Source: a virus
IMG/VR virus record: IMGVR_UViG_3300030099_005449
Location: 1,190 to 35,335 of that record
Strand: one strand, 5' to 3'
DNA length: 34,146 nt
Both the position numbers and the translations under genes were made by a program. Below, piece by piece: positions 1 through 7,436 of this stretch. The notes under the pieces are model-generated. The model was not told where the DNA came from and ran no database searches. It worked only from the letters and a program-made list of their open reading frames with translations. Every line of letters begins with the position of its first letter. The stretch's first letter is position 1.

Positions 1-326
1 ATGTTATAAGTATAGCTTTAGATTTAGATAATAATTTTGTTTATTTTGCAAAAAATGGAACATATCAAAATAGTGGTGATCCAACAAGTGGTTCATCTGG
101 TACAGGTGGTGTAGCCATTGATGCTGATACTACATGGTTTCTAGGTAGCACTTCACATAGTTTAAGTTCATCAGGTTTAAAAATTAGTTTTGCAAATTTT
201 GGTAACCCACCAACAGGATTTACTATTTCATCAGGCAACGCAGATGGTGAAGGTTTTGGTAATTTTGAATTTTCACCTTCAGGTTATTTTGCGATATGTT
301 CTAAAAACTTAGCGGAGTATGGATAA
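1..326 (+). CDS. SPRY-like phage surface protein, C-terminal part
   Basis: The reading frame is open from base 3 to a TAA at 324-326; the start lies left of the window. The roughly 107 visible residues contain a stretch reading like the core of a SPRY/concanavalin-like fold: hydrophobic strand, DLDNN, VYFAKNG, then later ISFANFGNPP and a GFGNFEFSP-SGYFAIC ending. SPRY domains bind proteins or ligands and in phages occur in tail-fibre or virion decoration proteins. The stop overlaps the next start (TAATG), so it is translationally coupled to the following tail-type gene. The family call rests on pattern memory only; the missing N-terminus could hold a virion-anchoring domain. Confidence 0.6.
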   Translation, partial: VISIALDLDNNFVYFAKNGTYQNSGDPTSGSSGTGGVAIDADTTWFLGSTSHSLSSSGLKISFANFGNPPTGFTISSGNADGEGFGNFEFSPSGYFAICSKNLAEYG

Positions 327-1420
327 TGGCTTACACAACTATAGACGATCCAGGTTTATATTTTAACACTGTTACATGGACAGGTAACGATAATGAATCT
401 AGAGACATAACTGGTGTAGGTTTTCAACCCGACTGGGTCTGGGGTAAACGTAGAGATGATGCAGCAGGTCATAACTTGCTAGATAGTGTTAGAGGTGCTG
501 GTGAAAACGGAGAGTTACAATCAAATAGTAATGGTCCTGAAGGTGGTGGTGCGCAAGATCGTTTTGGTTACCTTAGTGCATTTTTATCAGATGGTTTTAG
601 AGTTGAAGATGGATCAGAAGGATCAGGTGATAAAGCTTACTGGAATCAAAACAGTGCAAAGTATGTAGCATGGAATTGGAAAGCTGGTGGTTCTGCATCA
701 TCTAATACAGATGGAGGTGTTACAAGTTCAGTAAGTGCTAGCTCTATTAGTGGTTTCAGTATTGTTACCTATACTGGCACTGGCAGTAATACTACTGTTG
801 GACATGGTCTTGGAGCAAAGCCAGATTTTATTCTTTTTAAAAAAAGAGAAGGCAGTAGCAATTGGATTACTTATGATTCTTCTAATGGTGCTACTAAATA
901 TTTACATTTAAATCTTACAGATAATGTTGCTTCAGCTTCAACTGTTCACAATGATACAGAACCAACAAGTTCTGTTTTTTCTATTGGCACTAATTCTCAT
1001 GTTAATACTGCCTCTGGAACGTATCTAGCATATTGTTTTCGTAACGTTCAAGGCTATAGTAAAATCGGTAAATATACAGGCAATGGAGCTTCAGGTACAG
1101 CAGGAGACCTTGATGGACCTTTTGTATATTGTGGTTTTAAACCTGCATGGCTTTTAGTAAAAAGACTATCTGGAGTAGCTCAAAGTTGGCACATGTGGGA
1201 TAATAAAAGAAATGGATTTAACAATAACAACTTTAATTTATTAGCAGACGACTCTGATGCTGAAGATGATGGCAATTTTAGAGTAGATTTTTATTCTAAT
1301 GGTTTTAAGTGGAGAGTAAATGATACAGTAGTTAATGGAAGTGGAATTGAATATTTATTTATAGCTTTTGCAGAGTCACCTATTGTAAATTCTAACGGAG
1401 TACCAAACAATGCGGAATAA
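326..1420 (+). CDS. Tail/receptor-type protein with three DUF7483-like repeats
   Basis: The 364-residue protein holds three recognisable copies of one module, each opening with G-F/A-x-P-[DA]-W/F-hydrophobic-K-[KR]: GFQPDWVWGKRRD near residue 32, GAKPDFILFKKRE near 164 and GFKPAWLLVKRLS near 270. Each is followed by a short aromatic stretch (for example WITYD, WHMWD). This is the pattern of the DUF7483 family found in many marine phage structural proteins, probably beta-sandwich domains on tail fibres. No enzyme motif is visible. It starts on the TAATG overlap with the SPRY-like gene and precedes the large tail/neck gene by 3 bases, which supports a virion role. Receptor binding is inferred from context. 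Confidence 0.65.
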   Translation: MAYTTIDDPGLYFNTVTWTGNDNESRDITGVGFQPDWVWGKRRDDAAGHNLLDSVRGAGENGELQSNSNGPEGGGAQDRFGYLSAFLSDGFRVEDGSEGSGDKAYWNQNSAKYVAWNWKAGGSASSNTDGGVTSSVSASSISGFSIVTYTGTGSNTTVGHGLGAKPDFILFKKREGSSNWITYDSSNGATKYLHLNLTDNVASASTVHNDTEPTSSVFSIGTNSHVNTASGTYLAYCFRNVQGYSKIGKYTGNGASGTAGDLDGPFVYCGFKPAWLLVKRLSGVAQSWHMWDNKRNGFNNNNFNLLADDSDAEDDGNFRVDFYSNGFKWRVNDTVVNGSGIEYLFIAFAESPIVNSNGVPNNAE

Positions 1421-1423
1421 ATT

Positions 1424-3586
1424 ATGTTACAAAAATTAAGATTTGCACCAGGAATAAACAAACAAATTAGTTCTTCTAGTGCTGAAGCACAATGGACTGA
1501 TTGTGATAATGTTAGATTTAGATATGGTGTCCCTGAAAAAATAGGCGGTTGGACACAGCTTGGTGGTACAAAAATAACTGGACGTAATACTGCTATTCAT
1601 CACTTTGTAACAACGGGTGGTATTAAATATGCAGCACTTGGAACCAATAGAGTGTTATATGTTTTTTCAGGTGGTGCTTTTTATGATATTCATCCAATTA
1701 AATCGACAACGACATTAACAAGTGCATTTACAACCACAAACGGATCATCAACGGTCACCATTACATTTGCTAGTGCGCACAACATTGAAAATGTTGGAGA
1801 CGTTATTTTATTAGATAACTTTTCATCAATCACTAATTCTAATTTTGTATCTACTGATTTTGATGATAAAAAATTTGCAGTCACAACTATTCCGTCTGAT
1901 ACAACAATTACCATTACCATGCCATCTAATGAGTCTGGTTCTGGTGCAACAACATCTGGGGGTATACGAGTTCAACATTATTTCCCTGTAGGTTTAGCAT
2001 TAGAAACAGCAGCAACAGGTTGGGGCCTTGGACAATGGGGTGGTCAATTATCAGGACAATTTACATCAACACTATCATCATCTCTAACTGATAGTGCTAC
2101 AAGTTTAACCATGGCAAGTTCATCTTCTTTTCCATCATCTGGAACTGTATTGATTGGAACTGAACTTATAGCTTATACTGCTAACAATGACTCTGGAACA
2201 CTGTCAGGTTTAACAAGAGGATCACAGGGAACAACGGCTGCCGCTCATAGTTCTGGAGCAACGGTAACGGATGCTGCATCTTTTGCTGCTTGGAATAGTG
2301 CACCATCAGGGGACGTTGTTACTGCACCAGGAATCTGGTCTCTTGATAACTTTGGTAATTTATTAATTGCAACGATTAACGGTGGTGAAACATTTAGTTG
2401 GAACTCAGAAGCAACCGCTGCAAACTCAACACGTGCAACAATATTAGCAAACGCACCAACAGCAACTGCCACAACATTAGTCTCTACACCAGACAGACAC
2501 TTAATATTTTTTGGAACTGAAACAACGATTGGTACAAAGTCAACTAAAGATCCAATGTTTATCAGGTTCTCAGATCAGGAAAGTATTAATGCTACAACAT
2601 CGTATACTCCATCGTCAACCAATACTGCCGGTACACAAAGACTGGCCGACGGATCAAGGATCGTTGGAGCCATTCGTGGTCGTGATGCAATTTATGTTTG
2701 GACGGATACAGCATTATTTATTATGCGTTTTGTTGGACCACCATTTACATTCTCGTTTCAACAAGTTGGAACCAACTGTGGTTTGATTGGACAGAACGCT
2801 GCGGTTGAAGTTGATGGAACAGCTTACTGGATGTCAGAAAATGGTTTCTTTAGATATACCGGTAAACTAGAATCACTACCGTGTTTAGTTGAAGATCATG
2901 TTTTTAATGATTTAAACACAACACCAAAACAACACATTAATGCTGGACTTAATAACTTGTTTGGTGAAGTGATGTGGTTTTATCCAAACGCTGGATCAAA
3001 CACAGTAAACAGAATGGTATCTTATAATTATTTAGACTCAACAGCGGAAAGACCGATCTGGTCAGTTGGCACACTAGATCGAACTGCTTGGTCTGACTCT
3101 GCAATTTTTGGTAAACCACATGCAACAGATTATGATGATAGTTCAAATGTAGATTCAACATCAACAACCTATGTAGAGGGTAATCAAGATGGTTGCTCTA
3201 TTTACTATCAACATGAAACAGGACTTAACCAAGTATTAGCAGGACAAACCACAGCGATCGCTGCAAATATTAAATCAGGTGATTTTGATATTGGACAACA
3301 AGGATTACAAGGTGATGGAGATACTATGATGAGAGTGAGTCGTGTAATACCAGACTTTTTATCTCAAACAGGAAACGCAACAGTACAACTTGATTTAAGA
3401 GATTTTCCAAACGAAACTGCAGCGAGTTCATCACTTGGTCCATTTACTGTTAGCTCTTCTACAAAAAAAATAGACACACGTGCTAGAGCTAGATTTATAG
3501 CACTCAAAGTTTCTAATGATTCTACAGATCAGTTTTGGAGACTTGGAACATTTAGAATCGATTACAACTCGGATGGTAGAAGATAA
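1424..3586 (+). CDS. Large tail/neck structural protein (P22 gp10-like in general character)
   Basis: A 720-residue beta-rich, Ser/Thr/Asn/Gly-rich protein without transmembrane or enzyme motifs. The N-terminus (LRFAPGINKQ, then W-x-D-C-D-N-V-R-F-R-Y-G-x-P-E-K-I-G-G-W) is typical of phage proteins whose repeated sheets form a propeller at the head-tail junction or tail hub; P22 gp10 is the best-known example of that architecture. About residues 211-285 form a separate Ser/Thr-rich insert with the phrase LIGTELIAYT and TRGSQGT followed by an AAHSSGA turn, a small domain seen in other phage structural proteins. The end overlaps the next start by one base. The gp10 relation is a general resemblance, not established homology. 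Confidence 0.55.
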   Translation: MLQKLRFAPGINKQISSSSAEAQWTDCDNVRFRYGVPEKIGGWTQLGGTKITGRNTAIHHFVTTGGIKYAALGTNRVLYVFSGGAFYDIHPIKSTTTLTSAFTTTNGSSTVTITFASAHNIENVGDVILLDNFSSITNSNFVSTDFDDKKFAVTTIPSDTTITITMPSNESGSGATTSGGIRVQHYFPVGLALETAATGWGLGQWGGQLSGQFTSTLSSSLTDSATSLTMASSSSFPSSGTVLIGTELIAYTANNDSGTLSGLTRGSQGTTAAAHSSGATVTDAASFAAWNSAPSGDVVTAPGIWSLDNFGNLLIATINGGETFSWNSEATAANSTRATILANAPTATATTLVSTPDRHLIFFGTETTIGTKSTKDPMFIRFSDQESINATTSYTPSSTNTAGTQRLADGSRIVGAIRGRDAIYVWTDTALFIMRFVGPPFTFSFQQVGTNCGLIGQNAAVEVDGTAYWMSENGFFRYTGKLESLPCLVEDHVFNDLNTTPKQHINAGLNNLFGEVMWFYPNAGSNTVNRMVSYNYLDSTAERPIWSVGTLDRTAWSDSAIFGKPHATDYDDSSNVDSTSTTYVEGNQDGCSIYYQHETGLNQVLAGQTTAIAANIKSGDFDIGQQGLQGDGDTMMRVSRVIPDFLSQTGNATVQLDLRDFPNETAASSSLGPFTVSSSTKKIDTRARARFIALKVSNDSTDQFWRLGTFRIDYNSDGRR

Positions 3587-3750
3587 TGGCTAAAATTGTA
3601 CAATCACTTACACAACCAAATCAAGAGTATGATGTTATCACAGCAAGATCACTCGTTCGTGATATTGATGGTATTGTGCAAAAATTAAATACAACGTATC
3701 AACAAGACTTGAAGGATGAAGTTGAGGCACAAAACTTCTTTTTAAATTAA
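3586..3750 (+). CDS. Small conserved phage protein, 54 aa
   Basis: A short gene joined to both neighbours by TAATG overlaps, at 3584-3588 and 3748-3752. The product begins MAKIVQSLTQPNQEYDVITA and continues with a charged, probably helical half (RSLVRDIDGIVQKLN, then QQDLKDEVEAQNFF). It has no membrane segment or cysteine. The exact coupling on both sides and normal codon use argue that it is real. Position between two structural genes suggests a minor virion or assembly protein. I recognise the sequence style from marine phages but know of no assigned function. Confidence 0.75.
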   Translation: MAKIVQSLTQPNQEYDVITARSLVRDIDGIVQKLNTTYQQDLKDEVEAQNFFLN

Positions 3751-4091
3751 TGGCTAATACATTTGTAAATAAAAAAGCAGATCTAACAACAACGAGTGCA
3801 ACCACACTCTACACGGTTCCTACTGCAACGACCTCGGTTATTAGATCCATACTCGTGTCCGAAGACTCAGGGAACGCGGACACTATAACAGTGACTATCA
3901 CTGATACATCAGATGATGTATTTAGTTTATTTAAAACAAAGTCTATTAGTGCAAATGGAACAACAGAATTACTAACAAATCCGCTAGTTGCTACAGAGTC
4001 TGAAGTTATAAAAGTGACTGCAGCTACAGCAAATCGACTCCATGTGGTGTTATCAGCCCTAGAAATCAAGCCTAGAGAGGTGACAACATAG
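3750..4091 (+). CDS. Small beta-rich virion protein, 113 aa
   Basis: The product is dominated by alternating Thr/Val/Ile strands: TTTSATTLYTVP, then SVIRSILVSEDSGNADTITVTITD, then NRLHVVLSALEIKP. This is the profile of a compact beta-sandwich such as a decoration or tail-fitting protein. No catalytic motif is visible. It starts at the TAATG overlap with the 54-residue gene. Its TAG stop overlaps a possible GTG start (TAGTG) of a 20-codon frame. Structural role is inferred from composition and from lying inside the virion operon. Confidence 0.65.
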   Translation: MANTFVNKKADLTTTSATTLYTVPTATTSVIRSILVSEDSGNADTITVTITDTSDDVFSLFKTKSISANGTTELLTNPLVATESEVIKVTAATANRLHVVLSALEIKPREVTT

Positions 4092-4153
4092 TGTTGATTT
4101 ATCCTGTAAAAACTAGTAGATATATAGGTTCAGGTGAAATTCCTGCAGTTTAA
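4091..4153 (+). CDS. Possible 20-residue micro-ORF
   Basis: GTG overlaps the preceding TAG stop (TAGTG) and opens a 20-codon frame reading MLIYPVKTSRYIGSGEIPAV, ending in TAA five bases before the acyltransferase start. The overlap style matches the TAATG couplings of the neighbouring genes, and translation through it would carry ribosomes to the next gene, which has no clear Shine-Dalgarno sequence of its own. It is very short and may be only a coupling leader. Confidence 0.35.
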   Translation: MLIYPVKTSRYIGSGEIPAV

Positions 4154-4158
4154 TTAAG

Positions 4159-4584
4159 ATGAATGACGATATGCAGGTTGTTGTCGAGCTTTATAAAAAG
4201 TTTGATCGATATAAAGATAACACCTATGAAGAACTCTACCAACATATCTTGCCATCTTTTCAATTAGAACAGTATAAAATACACAAGGACGGAGAAAACG
4301 TGATTGCTTTTACAAACTGGGCTTTTTTAAGTAAAGAAGCTGAAAATAGATATTTAAAAACAACCGAGCTAGAACCGGGTGATTGGAATAGTGGTAATCG
4401 ACCATGGCACATCGATACAGTTTGTATAGGTAATATTATAAAGGTTCACCGTTGGACTAAAAAATATTTTACAGAGTTATTAGGATTAAATAAATATGTA
4501 AACTGGTTACGCGTATCACCAAACGGTAAAGTTTACAGAAAAACAAAAAGATTTACAAAAGGACATTATGGGATCGTCAGTTAA
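4159..4584 (+). CDS. HlyC/RtxC-like toxin-activating lysine acyltransferase homologue
   Basis: The 141-residue product follows the HlyC family (GNAT-like fold enzymes that move a fatty acyl group from acyl-ACP to lysines of RTX toxins). Visible landmarks in order are ILPSFQLEQY (30-39), VIAFTNWAFLS (48-58), E-x-E-N-R-Y-L (60-66), GDWNSGNRPWHID (74-86). These match HlyC's LPAI..QY, PVAYCSWANLS, and DWTSGDRKWFID. Asp86 aligns with catalytic Asp92 of E. coli HlyC. The catalytic His23 of HlyC, 13 residues before the LP pair, falls on Tyr18 here and no His lies nearby until His29. The gene sits among virion genes and overlaps the next by 17 bases. No RTX-repeat toxin is in the window, so the substrate is unknown; a virion protein is a possibility. 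Confidence 0.8.
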   Translation: MNDDMQVVVELYKKFDRYKDNTYEELYQHILPSFQLEQYKIHKDGENVIAFTNWAFLSKEAENRYLKTTELEPGDWNSGNRPWHIDTVCIGNIIKVHRWTKKYFTELLGLNKYVNWLRVSPNGKVYRKTKRFTKGHYGIVS

Positions 4585-5500
4585 AAAAGTTGTAAAAAAA
4601 GTAACTAAACCAATTAAAAAAGTTGCAAAGAGTGATGTTGGTAAGGCAGCACTAGCCGCTGCTGGCTTATATTATTTAGGTGGTGGAGCTTTAGGACCAT
4701 TTCAAAGAGCTGGTTTTCAAAAATTTGCATTAACTAATATTCCAGTTGTAGGTAAACCCACTGCGGGTTTTTTAAGTGGTTTAGGACTTCGTGGACCAGT
4801 TGCAAATGAAGCAATTGCTAGTGTTGCACCAAAATCTTTTGGACTTGGTCAATTTCTTAGTAGAGGTAGTGCTTTTAGAAACATAGCAGGAATATCTGCT
4901 TTATCTGGTTTGTTGGCTGCAAAAGATCAAAAAAGTGAAGAAGAGATTGCGAATATGAGTACAGAAGAGAGAAATGAATACGTTGCAAAATTAAGAGCTG
5001 CTTACACAGCTAACCTTGCAAGAGGTTTTCCTGGCATTGGATCTGTTCCATATACCATGGCTGCACAGGGTGGCCGTGTAGGTCTCGCAGAAGGTTCGGG
5101 TGGTTTTGAAAGTGCAAAAGATTTTATAGAAAGCACAGGTGATGAAGAATTAATGGATATGTATATTGATGTTTTAAACGGTATAAAATCAGAAGAAGCT
5201 TTATTTAAACTGTTAAGAAAAAAAGGTTATCAAACTTATGCGGTAGGTGGTCAAGTTGATATGCCAACAGGTATTATGAGAACAAATGCAGCTGGTATTA
5301 AGGAGAGAGATTATAGAGACGAAGGTGGTTTTGTTCCAGTAGGTATAAAAGAAAAAGCAGATGATGTGCCAGCAATGCTTAGTAAAAATGAATTTGTCAT
5401 GACAGCGGATGCAGTCAGAGGTGCAGGAGACGGAAGCATTGAAAAGGGTGCACAAAAGATGTATGACACAATGAAGAAACTGGAGGATAAAGTAGCATAA
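4568..5500 (+). CDS. Probable internal virion protein, 310 aa
   Basis: The N-terminus is strongly basic (about ten Lys in the first 30 residues: KKVVKKVTKPIKKVAK), followed by Ala/Gly-rich helices with a hydrophobic patch near 27-45. The middle carries AAQGGRVGLAEG, and the C-terminal part has GGFVPVGIKEKADDVPAMLS-KNEFVMTADAVRGAG. The VPAMLS..EFVM phrase is common at the ends of tape-measure-like and internal virion proteins of marine phages. The basic head could contact DNA or, as a lysine-rich target, the acyltransferase encoded just upstream with which it overlaps by 17 bases; the latter is speculation. The stop overlaps the next start. Confidence 0.55.
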   Translation: MGSSVKKVVKKVTKPIKKVAKSDVGKAALAAAGLYYLGGGALGPFQRAGFQKFALTNIPVVGKPTAGFLSGLGLRGPVANEAIASVAPKSFGLGQFLSRGSAFRNIAGISALSGLLAAKDQKSEEEIANMSTEERNEYVAKLRAAYTANLARGFPGIGSVPYTMAAQGGRVGLAEGSGGFESAKDFIESTGDEELMDMYIDVLNGIKSEEALFKLLRKKGYQTYAVGGQVDMPTGIMRTNAAGIKERDYRDEGGFVPVGIKEKADDVPAMLSKNEFVMTADAVRGAGDGSIEKGAQKMYDTMKKLEDKVA

Positions 5501-6621
5501 TGGCAGAAACAGTACAAAGAGTATTACCCGCACCATTTGTTGAGGCACTAGGTCAAACTTTTGCTGATACATTAACAAGACAAGCAGGCACACCAATTGA
5601 TACAGCTGCTTTTGCACCAACAGTAGCGGCACAAGATCCATTACAAACACAAGCTGCAACGCTTGCAGCTTCTGGTGTTGGAGCGTTTCAACCATTTTTA
5701 ACTTCCGCTGCAGCAAGAGGAACAGAAGCAGCAACACAGTTAGGCGGTGTTCCTGCAGCTATCCAAGCTGCTGATTTAAGATTAGCCAATGTTCCTGGAG
5801 CGATTACAGCTGCACAACAAGGGCTTACCGATGTAGGCACAACATTAACAGGAGCGGCAGGACTTACTGGACCAACCGCGTATCAAGATTACACCTCACC
5901 TTTTCAACAAGACGTTATTGATACAACACTTGCAGAGTTTGATCGACAAAGACAAATAGAAGAAGCAAGACAGTCTGCGGCCGTGCTAGGAGTGCCTGGT
6001 GCATTTGGTGGTGGACGTGAAGGAGTTTTACAAGCAGAATTTGGAGCAAGGTCAGATGCGAACAGAGCAGCATTACAAGCTGGATTATTACAACAAGGAT
6101 TTACACAAGCACAACAATTAGCAGGACAAGATTTTAGTAGACGATTAGGTTTAGCTCAAGCCCAAGCAGGACTCGCTGGACAACAACTTGGTATTGGTCA
6201 AGCAGAGCAAAGTTTAGCTGGAGCTGCGCTAGGTATTGGTGGAGCAAGACAATCGTTAGCACAATCTCTTGGAGGTTTAGGTGCATTTCAAGCAGGACTA
6301 GGTGCTCAACAACAAGCTTTGGGCCAACAAGATATTTCACAACTTGGTAGAATAGGTGGTGTTCAACAAGCTTTTGCTCAAGCACAATTAGATGCTGCAA
6401 GACAAGCTGCAAAAGAGGCAGAATTAGAACCGTTACAAAGATTACAATTATTACAATCAGGTGTAGGAACAGTTATATCTGGATATCCACAAAGAGATGC
6501 TTTCACATCACAACCAGACCCTAGCCCATTAGCAACAGCTCTTGGCGTTGGATCAACTCTTGCAGGAATATACGGAGCTTTAAATCCTAGACCATTTAAC
6601 TTTAATTTTCCAACTGGTTAA
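5500..6621 (+). CDS. Ala/Gln-rich internal virion protein, 373 aa
   Basis: An unusually Ala-, Gln- and Gly-rich product. From about residue 205 to 300 it is an almost continuous set of degenerate short repeats built on L-A-Q/G-Q-Q-A-L-G-I-G (for example AGQQLGIGQAEQSLAGAALG and ARQSLAQSLGGLGAFQAGLG), expected to form long helices or coiled coils. A conserved-looking block RQSAAVLGVPGAFGGGREG lies near 157-175. The C-terminus is loosely hydrophobic and ends FNFNFPTG. Such proteins in marine podovirus-like genomes are taken as inner-core or ejected proteins. Starts on the TAATG overlap; no enzyme motif. Confidence 0.55.
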   Translation: MAETVQRVLPAPFVEALGQTFADTLTRQAGTPIDTAAFAPTVAAQDPLQTQAATLAASGVGAFQPFLTSAAARGTEAATQLGGVPAAIQAADLRLANVPGAITAAQQGLTDVGTTLTGAAGLTGPTAYQDYTSPFQQDVIDTTLAEFDRQRQIEEARQSAAVLGVPGAFGGGREGVLQAEFGARSDANRAALQAGLLQQGFTQAQQLAGQDFSRRLGLAQAQAGLAGQQLGIGQAEQSLAGAALGIGGARQSLAQSLGGLGAFQAGLGAQQQALGQQDISQLGRIGGVQQAFAQAQLDAARQAAKEAELEPLQRLQLLQSGVGTVISGYPQRDAFTSQPDPSPLATALGVGSTLAGIYGALNPRPFNFNFPTG

Positions 6622-6623
6622 TT

Positions 6624-7430
6624 ATGAGTAGAATATTAAAAAGACCCATGTTTAGAAAAGGCGGACCTGCAATGGAAGGTGTTATGACTGGTATTAAGGA
6701 TAGAGAAAAATTTGCTGTTAAAGGTTTTACTCAAGCGCAAATAGATGAACTTCAAGGTGGGTCTCAAATAGAGAGAATAAAACAACAAGCAGAACTATTA
6801 GGAAGATTTGCAGGTGTCCCATCTAGACAAGCGGCACTTACAAATTTTCTCTTAAGGTTTGGACCTGCAATTGCATCTAGACCTAGCACAGGTAATATTT
6901 TTACAGATGTATTAGGAGCAGCACAAGCACCAGCAGCCGACTTAGCAAAACAAGTAGGAGCTGAAGATCAGTTTAAAAGACAATTAGGGTTAACTGCAGC
7001 GTCAGGGGTTTTAGCAGGAGATAAAGCTCTAAGACTAGCAGCCTTAAAAAAAACAGGCGAATCACCATTTAGAAAACCAGGAGATCCAAAGGAAGCGAGA
7101 CAAAAGAGAATAGAGAAAATATTAGGAGAACAAAATCTACAGTCAACTTTTGCAGGACTTGGCACGAGTGCATATAGATACGCTGGGATTTTAGATAATA
7201 TTAGACAAGGCGGTATTAAATTAAATGAAGATGTAACCGTGACTAAAGCTAATTTAGGAGCTGATTATCTTTTTACAAGTGATGATGTTCAGGAAGTAGG
7301 TGGTAAATTAAAACCAAAAAGTGGTGGTATCGATTTTGCCCAGGGTAAAATTTATCTAGATATAAGAGGTGAGGCAGACAATTTTTATTTATTTGATAAA
7401 GGTGAGTTAATTCTTATACCGAGAGGATAA
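6624..7430 (+). CDS. Probable internal virion protein, 268 aa
   Basis: Begins MSRILKRPMFRKGGPAMEG, a KGG-type N-terminus repeated across this group of phage virion genes, followed by helical Ala/Gln/Lys-rich sequence and a C-terminal beta-rich region (about 190-268: GGIKLNEDVTVTKANLGADY, then GKIYLDIRGEADNFYLFDKG). Two bases separate it from the upstream stop and six from the next start, so it belongs to the same operon. No catalytic residues can be recognised. Role inferred from neighbours and composition. Confidence 0.5.
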   Translation: MSRILKRPMFRKGGPAMEGVMTGIKDREKFAVKGFTQAQIDELQGGSQIERIKQQAELLGRFAGVPSRQAALTNFLLRFGPAIASRPSTGNIFTDVLGAAQAPAADLAKQVGAEDQFKRQLGLTAASGVLAGDKALRLAALKKTGESPFRKPGDPKEARQKRIEKILGEQNLQSTFAGLGTSAYRYAGILDNIRQGGIKLNEDVTVTKANLGADYLFTSDDVQEVGGKLKPKSGGIDFAQGKIYLDIRGEADNFYLFDKGELILIPRG

Positions 7431-7436
7431 AATTAA

